Assembly (NCBI RefSeq): GCF_028657905.1
Contig: NZ_CP117780.1
Location: forward strand, 124,001-188,000
DNA from: Burkholderia sp. FERM BP-3421
GTDB lineage: Bacteria > Pseudomonadota > Gammaproteobacteria > Burkholderiales > Burkholderiaceae
DNA length: 64,000 nt
Reading direction: 5' to 3'
Shown here: piece by piece, positions 13,301 through 20,400 of the stretch
Layout: each line of letters begins with the position of its first letter
Numbering within the stretch: position 1 is the stretch's first letter
The notes under the pieces: generated by a model
What the model was told of the DNA's origin: nothing
Databases searched by the model: none
The model's input: the letters and a program-made list of their open reading frames with translations, nothing else
Translations under genes and position numbers: made by a program

Positions 13301-14366
13301 TGCCGTGCCGGGCTCGAATGCGCCCGACGCGAGAAGTCAGCCCCTTCAAGGCCGCGCAGAGCCGCCCGTCCGCATCGTATAACTCAATGTCGAGGCGCGT
13401 GACCGCACCGACCTCTGTCGTGCGGCGCGTCACGCGCGCCCGCATGCTCGGCTCGCCAACCCTCCATACGGCGATCTCGTCGATGGCGAACGGCAGCCCC
13501 GGCTCGATATCGGCCGCATCGGCCAGATAGAAGCCGGCGGCGGCCTGTAACGCGCCGTCGAGCAGACTCGGATGCAACATCATGGTCGGCAGACTCGACA
13601 CAAGCGGAACCGGCAGCGCGAGATCCGCGTACAGGCATTCCGGCGAATGCAGCGTGGCGCGTTGCAGCGCGCGCTGCCGCGGACCGTATTCGAAACCGCG
13701 CGCCGCCAGGAAGCGATAGACTTGTTCGGCGTCGAAGACGGTCGTGCTGGACGCAATCTCGTGCGTCACGTCGCCGACGGCGACCGGCTCGGACTCCGGC
13801 GCGGACAGGTAGACGCCGCGACAGTGGACGACCAATTTCTCATCGGCGGCCAGCGCCGCGTGCGGGGTCGCGTCGAGGCGCGGCGTGATTTCGGCGAGCG
13901 TGCACGCCGTCGATGCCAGCGTGAAATCGATCCGGCCGCGCGCATCCGCCAGCAGTTCCACGACGAGCAGACGGCAATCGTCGGCGTCGCCGTCACGGTC
14001 GAGCATGAGCGGCCGTTCGAGACTGACTTGCTTCATCACGAAACGGTCGGAATGGGCCAAGCCCGCCTGTCGGACCGCCGCGCGCACGAACTCGAAATAG
14101 GCGGCGGCGGGCAGCACATGCACCCCGTCGACGCAATGATCCGCGAGAAAAAACTCGCGCCCGGTCAACCCGCAATACAGCACCGCGCGTACGCCGCCGT
14201 TCTCGCGGCCTGCCGCGTCCGGTGGTTGCGAGTGCAACCAGTGAACCTCTCCCGTTCCGCCGATGCAACCCGAACGCCGGTACTGGCGCAGAAGGTTCAA
14301 CGCTGCGTCGCGCCGCAGACGGTTGCGTGCGACCTGCCCAAAGATGTCGAGATGATAATTAGCCAT
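1..14366 (-). CDS. trans-AT PKS (third assembly-line gene), 3' end beyond the window
   Basis: At least 4788 residues are encoded from an ATG at 14366, and the frame is still open at position 1. Domains by approximate residue: N-terminal docking helices 1-30; DH 60-350; KR 545-780; ACP (Ser855); KS 948-1380; KR 1767-1990; ACP (Ser2078); KS 2171-2600; two crotonase folds 2920-3090 and 3120-3370; three ACPs (Ser3422, Ser3518, Ser3638); KS 3727-4150; flavin monooxygenase from 4342. All three KSs keep the Cys-His-His set (Cys1128/His1263/His1303; Cys2346/His2481/His2521; Cys3895/His4030/His4070). No AT domain occurs, so malonyl units must come in trans. It begins 55 bp after the previous PKS gene and completes that gene's last KS (split module). 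It is most similar in logic to the downstream synthase of FR901464/thailanstatin. The ribosome site before 14366 is weak. The release domain, if any, lies outside the window. Confidence 0.95.
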   Translation of the reverse strand, partial: MANYHLDIFGQVARNRLRRDAALNLLRQYRRSGCIGGTGEVHWLHSQPPDAAGRENGGVRAVLYCGLTGREFFLADHCVDGVHVLPAAAYFEFVRAAVRQAGLAHSDRFVMKQVSLERPLMLDRDGDADDCRLLVVELLADARGRIDFTLASTACTLAEITPRLDATPHAALAADEKLVVHCRGVYLSAPESEPVAVGDVTHEIASSTTVFDAEQVYRFLAARGFEYGPRQRALQRATLHSPECLYADLALPVPLVSSLPTMMLHPSLLDGALQAAAGFYLADAADIEPGLPFAIDEIAVWRVGEPSMRARVTRRTTEVGAVTRLDIELYDADGRLCAALKGLTSRVGRIRARHGSGLLLARPEWRAEPFVVGARAARQPAPCRILLVGDLGKVGEVDALAASLRTRWPAELAGPEIVRIAFDPVSAQDDPIESSLRLKHCLQDWSAIPCRESELWLVAMDDASPLARSMHAMLKCIAAEDPRRATRLVSCTARADVNEIAGALVDEARADDDVDCVRYAGVREVKRWVSVAAEANAPMHGWRDGGRYLISGGTGHLGLAFAQDIAASVTGACIFLLGRHGPDALDARQQTRLREIAAAGARVMHCRADVADAEAVAETIARIEREHGPLHGVLHAAGVADDGLLVNKTDDTWRRVMRPKVLGAANLDRATRHMPLDCFVLFSSGSAVFGNVGQSDYAAANAYLAGYARWRQAEVGIGAAHGRSLCLHWPLWDGGMAAGIADPQRLYHATGMRPMDAVLGIEAFRRALATPCTELLVAAGDLDRLKRYLTGVADTDAAGADEAAAPPAPDLSQVDSEALHGAAVRLLRRVVGGVLKLQVEQMRADQPLDQYGIDSVDMMKATRELEETFGTLPKTLFFQYPSINELAGHFAEHHAEALAATGTPVAPASGPRATQVPMTQPISHPAEMPRPTPGVVDASCVSGDAARADIAIIGLSGRYPQAADVVEFWDNLAEGVDAIREIPPERWDWRSFYREDGSRRPGTHASRWGGFIDGVDEFDPLFFSISPSEAEIMDPQERLFLQHAWAALEDAGYSRGRLARARREREAAGDEARMDEIGVYVGVMYSEYLQCADNDPERLVGSSYASIANRVSYALDLRGPSLAIDTMCSSSLTCLHLACRELASGGIGMALVGGVNLNLHPNKYHLLSQGRFVSPRGRCHSFGADGDGYVPSEGVGVVCVKRLADAERDGDPIYAVIRGSAINHGGKSQGYSVPQPRRQQDVIRQALTQAQVNARSVSYVEAHGTGTALGDPIEIAGIAGAFSRDTADTQFCAIGSVKSSVGHCEAAAGMAALTKVIGQMRAGELFPSLHAQRLNPNIDFAASPFVVVRDRQPWKGATGSRIAAVSSFGAGGSNAHFVLGDYARPADDAIDGEDGGICLVPLSARTQERLAEQARALAAYLSDCARPGAGGRHWRHPPAGLANIAYTLQTGREPWEARVAFIATSRDELLALLNGYLDGRPDAHSVFSGTRANGNRLLPLLGMDQDSHALIDTWFAKRKYAELLTVWVEGVDFDWERLYASDGAGGRRPRRVNLPTYPFARERYWLPTPDVEAPRAEPNRKAMTNLTTTPRVGYRVAVWERLPMGAEASHAVTDVLLCGWDAAEAQRFAAHWPAHRCRIVGSAADTDAIDGAFTQLALAVFSDLQARLATAAGANVRAQLLVPPGDRGRLPSALEAMLRSLMLEHPTFAGQLVQCDDVSSDAALREAAGLAAHHPRATLVRYHEGALSQRVWREADGDEPGESPWREGGVYLITGGGGALGTLLARQLAGELSSATLILTGRRAASELTGAPVGSLLDTLRAQGIAIEYRAADIADLAACEQLVADIVREHGALNGVFHAAGVSRDGAALRKTAQTFREVLAPKVAGTVNLDCATRHLPLDFLVLYSSLSGAMGNAGQCDYATANAFLDRYAAHRAVLAATGACHGRTVSIGWPWWEGEGMAPDAHAARVLRETGMLPLGADDGMRALKRVLVHGGEHVLVVHGDAARMRAAAEQAEAADGPTASASAGRGSRSTARDRVGLDERVTDRLRELLGRLCKLSPQRIDPHVRLEQYGIDSVRIVHFQQALGEPYPGISSAMLYEHTTIASLAAHLVAAYPSQSRAWAGEPEDPAASPVETALDGYGSDAAQALAPNVNASTIGDDAAGPDDEDHIAIIGIAGRYPKAANLAEYWRNLAGGVDCIGEIPPERWSLEGFYVADKDEASRTGCSYSKWGGFLDGFANFDPQFFSIAPRDAYLMDPQERLFLECAWEALEDAGYSREMLVERHRARAGVFVGATKTGYELYGPEFWRQDKVFLPRTSFGSIANRVSYCLDLMGPSLAIDTMCSSSLVAIHEACERLRRGDCDIAIAGGVNLYLHPANYVALCSGHMLSAEGRCRSFGAGADGFVPGEGVGAVILKPLGQARRDGDAIHAVIRASGINHSGKTHGYMVPSPASQQALIRDTLARARCDAASIGYLEAHGTGTTLGDPIEFRGLVQAFGGARAAGVHCALGSVKSNIGHLEAAAGMAALTKVVLQLRHRKLVPTLHADSLNPEIALDGSGFYLSDTLRNWMPQPGSDAQLRAGISSFGAGGVNAHLIVEQYRDGDEGPDRGATRLDTATVEEPAVFVLSARNTGRLDAYLDRVIAFLANGGGPLADLCRMMQTGRSAMAERCAVVCRSTAELLDILRMHRRGERVEGFHRARIDGTGVAAEAPALDDLDACARAWVSGVDIDWRSRRAARRARQARAIALPTYPFQPRRFWLDTLAPALALEVDSEGTPGGAGVPIMNGGGPTDAIMGKAPAHRVEVASEAGDATSVLPRASHAPTPSEGTSAGTIRLPAPSRFVASSEAASTMPITLASPSEVVRARSATMPVPFDTGAVDEALVARCDDVHPSLHHVDLPVGLDAADLVARLTALFERPTWGEPCDAVLLHSPRDGLRLSLVGVPDDALARLVDAIGQAPSVVLAALHGDAIDLGWVIGAACDLMIVNAESRYGCPSTSSVVARDLLRARFGARPGSAAMLSGEARTGAAWRATNLGLHAVPALAVGERARAAMETIVTEGGRAAGLLKAHWRGTFFAEANTLGAPSSWPVLAEPEREPARAAAAAAAGSERPVPLPHTCIELTLDDLGVAVARMCDPDTKNAFTPAFVAAMEAVMTWAGETPACKVLILTGYGHYFATGGTRQGMQAIQQGNATFTDARLYELPLACPVPVIAAMQGHAIGAGWSMGMVCDAVLFAEESVYHSPYLSYGFTPGAGSTLVFPMRLGLDLGREILFGAQPYKGRALRERLPGLSVVPRGEVLAQARRLAAQWAMRRTRDALIRDKGRRLAALAQALPAMIRKELDMHELTFRHNPDVARLIDRAYGFASTADADTDAGSRCAPGQDLITLLKSTLATEIQMSSDELDDQASFVDLGLDSVTAVTWTRTLGRALRVELTPAHVYQYPSIAKLLAYLREATAGSASEVAPVTAQVQPQPATVGAIAEVVRCTLAAELQLDEQAIDAQASFVDLGLDSVTAVIWARKLHEQLSVALSPTQLYQYPNLAALCAYLGGENTANAAEKTGEGVAPTHTGLSVSVRAMADGRAPVRLPRVDEERPTAPVDRDSVAHSLAHELQLDVTEIDPRTSFVDMGLDSVTAITWSKALTVAHGVEVRPTDLYRYPTLDALVVHLSRAPRIAPVRAATSASMTEGPAGSPVTRGQRGPAAAPPPMPAAPLRDASRERVDIAIIGMAGRFPGAADLDAFWRNLVEGRDSIVEVPPHRWSLDRYYDPNPQSKGKTYSRWIGLLDDADAFDAEFFGISPREAEHMDPQQRVFMENCWHAIEHAGYNPFNLATRRTGLFVGCATGDYADLGQRDEANAQSFMGGASSILSARMPYFLNLDGPCLAIDTACSSALVAVNEACNSLLLGNCDFAIAGGVCVMAGPTLHILSSKAGMLSPTGRCRTFDEAADGFVPGEGVGTVLLRRLDDALAAGDTIHGVIRGWGINQDGRTNGITAPNPDAQRRLATGIYRRFGIDPKRITLAEAHGTGTRLGDPIEVRALTDAFHEFDVGNAYCAIGSVKSNVGHLALAAGIAGLLKVVLSLRHRTIPPTLHCDTVNEHIDFARSPFHVPRVAQAWSAADGEPRMACVSSFGFSGTNAHLVVEEAHAVAPPAIGDQSAREHLVVLSARRPESLRAAAKRLRDALAAQDAAGSAPRLIDVAYTLHTGRATFRHRLAIVASSLDGLIERLDGWLASGPDDQAGVHDGTAPTSHSAEHSARVAQALADGDPRAAAALWVVGGEAGGETRAFDGLSPRRIALPGYVFVTSRYWVGGAPLAAGAPRPAASESQATSIARGSGKRIAVVGAGPAGLVMAKSLLEEGHRPDVFERQADLGGVWLLRAENKRAGAYRKTRFQTSKYTSAFSDFDGAPIDAHFHGVADIHRYLRDYAERFGVTARIRYRTEVSRIEPHGDQWHVTTVCDGASRTDVYDGVALCQGLYWKPWRPEFAGLDTFRGTILHSAEYVDEACLKGKRVLVVGNGISGMDIAEEATQSASQVFWVMRRPKFIMPRMTGFVPNDFQSPANLLANVDPAQIMERVRHSMPEYFRRYQESGLLPDADDFRRQPVVQINDGIVALVASGRVEAVIDEIEAFDTHGCRFRSGRRIEVDAVVFCTGYQIDERFDYLPGVSMRADFAMGIFHRERPSLVSTSCPLPVAYSGTFFFPEMVARWYARVMSGRSELAASELDYRLDPRHAAINGPIANVVFGLRLGLLPDPAREFRAFWQLLNLPPFPPIYRLRGEHSD
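1917..3188 (-). other. Ketosynthase domain of the terminal module (KS10)
   Basis: Complete KS with active-site Cys3895 in TACSSA and both catalytic histidines, so it can elongate. It receives the chain from the three beta-branching ACPs. No KR, DH or ACP lies between it and the monooxygenase domain, so the module's ACP, if present, must lie beyond the window edge. Confidence 0.9.
3342..7856 (-). other. Beta-branching module: KS9, two crotonase (ECH) folds, three tandem ACPs
   Basis: After a full KS come a first crotonase fold that looks degenerate (about residues 2920-3090) and a second, better conserved one (3120-3370) with the oxyanion-hole stretch FATGG. The three ACPs each carry a Trp six residues after the phosphopantetheine Ser (Trp3428, Trp3524, Trp3644). 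This Trp flag marks ACPs that recruit HMG-CoA-synthase cassettes. The module should convert the beta-ketone into a one-carbon branch, which would be the precursor of the spiro-epoxide in FR901464-type products. The HMG synthase itself is not in the window. Confidence 0.9.
8022..11525 (-). other. Module KS8-KR-ACP (beta-hydroxyl)
   Basis: The KS is complete. After it comes a long structural KR half-domain and a catalytic KR with GGGGALG cofactor motif and Tyr1921 in YATAN. The ACP follows (GIDS, Ser2078). No DH is present, so the module should leave a beta-hydroxyl. In an FR901464-like chain this is the oxygen of the terminal pyran ring. Confidence 0.88.
11697..14366 (-). other. N-terminal docking helices and DH-KR-ACP completing a split module
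   Basis: The first 30 residues form a basic helical docking segment. The DH has H-x3-G-x4-P (His77, Gly81, Pro86) and Asp270/Gln274, so it looks active. The KR has GGTGHLG and Tyr697 in YAAAN; the ACP Ser is 855. There is no KS: the partner KS is the last domain of the preceding gene. The product should be an alpha,beta-double bond, the second alkene of a diene. Confidence 0.88.
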
Positions 14367-14421
14367 GAGATTTCCGTGGCGCTGCGCGGACTGGCGCCGA
14401 AGCGCCGTCGCGCAAGCAGGT

Positions 14422-17400
14422 TCAGCGTCCAGACTGGACCACCCGCAGTGCAGCCTGCGGGTCCAGCTCCTGGTTGATCAGATGGTCGATGACCGATGCA
14501 TACAATGCTTCGTTGAAGGCATCGGTGTGCTCCTCGTCCGCGCGGCCAGTGCCGTCGCCGGCGTGCGCGACGCGCTCCTTGTCGCGTGCCGTCGGGGCGC
14601 GCCAATACGAACCGCCGGCGAACGGATAGGTCGGCAGATGGAGTCGGCGCGGGCGAGCGACCTCACCATCACACAGACGCGCCCAGTCGACCCGTGCGCC
14701 GTCGGTCCAGATACGCGCGAGCGACGCCAGATCGCGATCGTCGAGCATGCGTCGCGCCACCGCATCGGCCTGTCTAGCCGCCGCGCCGAACACGCTCGCA
14801 TCGGTGCCGGTCGCGTCTTCTCGGGCGAGCCAGTCCCTCAGCTGGTCGAGCGCCCCCTCGACGCTATCGGCGAGCCACGCGACGCGCCAAGGCATCGGCT
14901 CTCGGCCGGTTTGCAGCGTGAACGCCAGATCGGCGAGCGCTACGCCGGCCCCGTCCGTCTCGAGATGACGCACGAGGTCAGCCACTTTCCGGCGTAGCCG
15001 ATCCGCGCTCCGAGCGGAGAGCACAAGGATCACGGGGCCTTGCGCGATGGGCGTCCGCTCGTCGCGGCGCATGGGCGGCTCGGCGACGATCACGTGCGCA
15101 TTCGCCCCTCCCGCGCCAAACGACGACACGCCCGCGATGCGCGCCGGGGAACCTCCGCGCGTCACCCGGGGCGTCCAGTCGGCCAGGTTCTGCTGGACTC
15201 GGAACGGCGTGCGGCTGAAATCGATCTCCGGATTACCCTCGGCCGCATGCAAGGATGCGACCAACTGGCGGTGCCGGAGCTGTAGCAATACCTTCGCGAC
15301 ACCTGCGACGCCGGCCGCGCTTTCCAAATGGCCGATGTTCGACTTCACCGAGCCGATCGGACAGGCGGCGCCCGTGCCGTCCTCGATGTCCGTCGATCCT
15401 TCGAACACATCGGTGAGCGCCGCGATCTCGATCGGATCGCCGAGCGCCGTGCCGGTGCCGTGCGCCTCGATGTAGCCGATCTCGGCCGGCGCCACGCGAG
15501 CGCGCTCCAGCGCACGGCGCAGGGTTTCCGACTGCCGTGCGGGATTGGGCACGGTGTAGCCGTGAGTCTTGCCGCCGGCATTGATCGCGCTGCCCTTCAG
15601 CACGCCGTGGATCGCATCGCCGTCGGCGAGCGCCTTGCGCAGCGGCTTGAGCACGAACACCCCGACGCCCTCGCCGTCGACGAAACCGTCCGCATCGGCG
15701 CCGAATGCCTTGCAGCGATTGCCCGGCGACAGCATCGTCATTGCGCACAGCCCTTGATACTGGACCGGATCGACAATCAGACTGACCCCGCCGACAATCG
15801 CGGCGTCGCACGAGCCGCAATGCAGACTTTCGAGCGCTGTGTGCAGCGCCGTCAGAGACGAGGAACAGGCGGTATCGATGGCCATGCTCGGCCCGGACAA
15901 ATCGAAGCAATATGAAACCCGGTTGGCGATCGACCAGAAGTTCGGCTGCGCGTTGTAGGTCCCGTTCATCGCGCCAACGAACACGCCGACGCTGCCGGCT
16001 TCGCTGAGCCCGCACGGCGTATAACCGGCATCCTCGATCGCGCGATAGGCTTCCTCAAGGAACAGGCGTTCCTGCGGATCCATTTTTTCCGCGTCCTTCG
16101 GCGAGATCTGGAAGAACAGTGGATCGAAACGGTCGATGTCCTCGATGAAGCCGCCCCAGCGGGTGTAGATCCGGTCCGTTTCGCTGAGTTCGGGGTCGTC
16201 GTAGTCCTGCCAGCGCCAGCGCGCCGGCGGCACTTCGCTGATGCAGTTCACGCCATCTCGCAGAATCCGCCAGAACGCCGCGAGATCGGGCGCGCCCGGA
16301 AACCGTCCGCTCATGCCGATGATCGCGACGTCGGAATCCGCGATGCCATCGTCCGGAACAGCCGGACGTATGCCATGCACGGCGCCGGTACCGCGATCGC
16401 CGACAGCGGCGACGGCCGAGGCTTCATCCGCTCCCGGCACGGCACCATGCGCGTGCTCGAGCAGCCGCTCCCGTTCGGCGAGCCACAGATGTTCGGTCAG
16501 CGCGCGTACCGTCGAGACCTTGAACAGCAGCGGACTTGTGATGCCGTCGAAATAGCGGCGCAGCTGGTTCGTCAGCTGGACGACGAGGATCGAGTCGAGG
16601 CCGATCGACTGGAAGTGCTCGTCGGGAGGCAATTCATCCAGATCGATCTTCAGCGTATCGGCGACGAGCCGCTGTACAAACGCAAGCGCGCCGTTGAAGC
16701 GCATCTCCTCCGACACGGTCGCCGTTGTACCGTGCGAATCGCCCGTGCGGGTGGACCGCGCCCGCACATCGGGCCTGGTGAGCGCGCTTCCCGTCGCCGG
16801 CGACGCGTCGGCCGTCAGCGCCCGGCGCACCACGCCGTCGCTTTCGAACACGATGATCTGCTGCCCGAGCGCATGCTGTTCGCGCGCCGGGAAACCCAGT
16901 GGACGCAGCCCTTCAGCCGCGCCGAGCGTGGCCCATGCGCTGGGCGACAGCGCGGGGCCACCCGGGATGCGCAGTTCGGGATCGACGCTCCGCCACCAGC
17001 CGGGCAGCAGGCCGAACGTGACGTGTCCAAGCACGTTCACCTCGCTGACTTCGTTGACGACCGCAATGCCCGACGGGCGCAGGATCGCCTTCAGATGCCG
17101 CATCGTGTCGCGCATCGACGCGGTCGCGTGCAGCACGTTGGTTGCCAGCACCACGTCGTAATGGTTCTCGGCGATCCCCTGCCCGGCCGGCGCCTTCTCG
17201 ACGTCGAACCGTTTCGTCGACAGGAATGGGTAGCGCTCGCCGTAGCGCGTCTCGCCGTGAATCAGGAAGGCCTTCGACACATCGGTGTAGCAGTACTCGG
17301 CGATATGCGCGCGCCACGGCTCGAGTCGGCGCAGCAGGCCGTCGGTCGTGCCGCCCGTGCCGGCGCCGATTTCCAGCAGGCGCAGCTGCGCGTCCGGCTG

Positions 17401-20400
17401 CATCCGCACCCGCGCCTCGACATACGCGGCGATCGCCTCGCTCTGCACGTGATTGAAGTGGTCCGATACCGCGTTATTCCGGTAAATGCCTTCGACACGC
17501 GAGATGCCGCCGCCCGGGAACATCACGTCGGTCGCCGCGACGTCGCCGCGCAGGATCTCGCCGAGTGCGCGCAAACACGACTCGAGCAATTCCAACTGCG
17601 CGACATAGCCGGGCTGTTGCGCGTACTCCTCGGCAAGCCCGCGCCAGTCCTGCCACAGCGCATCGAGCGAACAGGCCGGCGCGCGACACGACAAGAACTC
17701 GCCGTCGACGGACAGATGACCCGCCGCGACGAGCAGGCGATGACTCTGTGCGAGCCACGCCGCGTAGGCGTCGACATGCGGCGGCGCATCGGCGCGCAGC
17801 CGCTCGTCGAACGTGCCGGCGGGGGCGTTTGCGCCGCTCGCTGGCGCGAGCGCGACCTGCTGCAGCGTCGCCAGCATCAGCCGCTCGGCCAACGCTCCCA
17901 CGCGCTGCCTGAAACCGAGTGTCTCGCGGCTCACCGCGTCGAGATCGGCGGCCGGGCGTGCCGCGAACCGCGCCGCCTCGACCGCCGGGATCGTGCGCGG
18001 ATAGCGGCATACCAACGTGGTCGAGTCGTAGTGCCGCGCTGCGATGGGCCGGGCCGTCCTGACGTATGCGACCTGCGAACCGGGGCGCGCGAGCAATGCG
18101 TCGATCGCGCGCAGACCGTCCTCGGCGCTGATCGAATCGAGCCCCGCGGCAAGTGCCCGTTCGCGGTGACGCGCGCCGGCCACGATGCCGACGTCGCCCC
18201 AATAGCCCCAGTTGATTACCTTGACGTCGCATGCCAGCCGGGTGTCCAGCTTGCGCGCGTAAGCGTCGGTGAACGTGCAGCCGGCCACGTAGTTGCCCTG
18301 CCCGGCCGAGCGCGAGAACGCGTTCAGCGACGAGAAGAACAGCACGAAGTCGAGCGGCTCCCGGGCGAACAGCGGATACAGGTTCGCGCAGGTCTTCAGC
18401 TTGGCGTCGTAGCTCAGACGGAATGCTGTCTCGTCCATCCTCGCCAGCGAGCGATCCGCCAGGACGATCGGCGCATGCACGATGCCGTGGAGCGCGCCGA
18501 ATTGCTCCATGATCGCCGCGCGGGCGCGTTTCAGCGCGACGGCGTCGGTCGCGTCGGCTTGCAGATAGGTGATGCCGCCGCGCCCGAGCGCGGAGAGCGC
18601 GGCGAGATGCGCGCGGATCTCGTCATCCGGTGCGCGTCGCCCGAGCCAGACGATCTGCGCGCCGAATCGCTCGATCATGTGGCGCGACCACGTCCTGCCC
18701 AACCCGCCCGCGCCGCCGATCACGAGATAGACGCCGCCTTCGCGATATACCGGATCGGCACGCCCCTCATCGACGACGCGCGCGAGACGCTGGCGGTGCC
18801 AGCGGCCGCCGCGATGCACGCGCACGTCGCCGTCGGCGCCGGCCGTCGTGATGAGATGCGTGTCCAGGCGACGGAAGAAGCGGCCGTCGTCGACCGGCGC
18901 GTCGACGTCCCAGTGCCGTACCGTCCAATGCGGATATTCGTGCGCCACCGTGCCAACGAGGCCGACGACGCCGGCATCGGAGATGTCGTTGTCGGTTTCA
19001 TCGCCGAGCGCGTGCAGCCTGCGCGTAACCACCGTCAGCGCAAGCGGCACGCTATCGAGACCGGCCTCGATCAGCGCATTGATCAATCGGAACAAGGGCA
19101 GGATGCCGCGTGACTGGCGCGCAATCAGTGCGTCGGGGTCGAGGTCTGGGTTCTCACCGCCGCCGCTGATCCAGAGCAGATGCGGAGCCTCGGCCCTTGC
19201 CGTCTCGGCATACGCCTTCAAGGTTCGGCGGAAGGCGTCGTCCGTGCCATCGAGGCTGTCGAAACAGATGACCGTGCGCGTCCCCTCCAATGCGGCGCGC
19301 ACGGCCTCGTTCGAGCCGAACACCCAGAGCTCGCGGGGCCCGCTCGGCACCGCCCCGTCCTGCGCAGGCAGTGATTCCCAGACGGGGCTCAGCGTGACCT
19401 CGCCGGCGGGCAGCAGGCCGCCATCCCCGGTAACGGCGCCCTCATCCCGAGGCGCTGAAGCGGCCGGCGCGACCTGCTGGCGCGTGTGGAGCCCGCGAAG
19501 CTCGATCGCGATGCGGCCATCGGGCAGCGCTATATCCATGTCGACGCTCGCCGCGCCATCGTCGCCCGGGCGGATCCAGGCCCACAGCCGCGACGCTCGC
19601 GGCGGCTGCACGATGCGTATCTCGTCGAGCGCGAACGGCAGGCTCGCCTCGTGCTGACCGCGATCGATCGTGAGACCGATGACCGCCTGCCAGGCGGCAT
19701 CGAGCAATCCGGGATGGAGCCGGAATGCCCCGGCGGCGTCCACGCTGCCGGCTGGCAGCGCGATTTCGGCGAGCACGTCGCCACTGCCGAGATAAAGCCG
19801 TTCGAGCCCGCGATGGCTGGGCCCGTATTCGATGCCGACCTCCCGATAGCGACGGTAGCACGCCTCGGCCGACACCCGCGAGCCGTCCCGCTCGGCACGC
19901 ATCCGTTCGAGGTCGAGCGTGCGCACGGGGGGCATGGCCGTCAGCGCGACCTCGCCCTCGCCGTACGTATCGTCACCGCCGACACCGAGCCGGTAGCGCC
20001 ACGCGCGCGGCACGGCCCCCGCGGACAGGCTCAGCGCGACATCCGAATGCGCCGCGCCCCAGATGACAGGCCGCGACCAGACAACGTTGCGTAGCGTGGC
20101 ACCGCTGTCGCCTGTTTCTCCGGCTGCAAGGCAGGCGGCCGCCAGTGCCATCTCGAGGCTCGCGACGCCGGGCAGCAGCCGCTGCCCCTGGACCCGATGA
20201 TCCGCGAGGAAACACTCCTCGCCGCTGAATATCGAGGCAAAGCGGCGGATGCCCGCCTCGGCGGACACCTCGCGATGGAGCAGCGGATGCAGTACCGATG
20301 ACGCCGCGCTGACTGACCGAGGCGCTTCGGGTAACCAATACGACTTGCCTCCGAACGGATAGGTCGGCAGGCTGACCCGCCGACCGCGCGCGGCCAGCGG

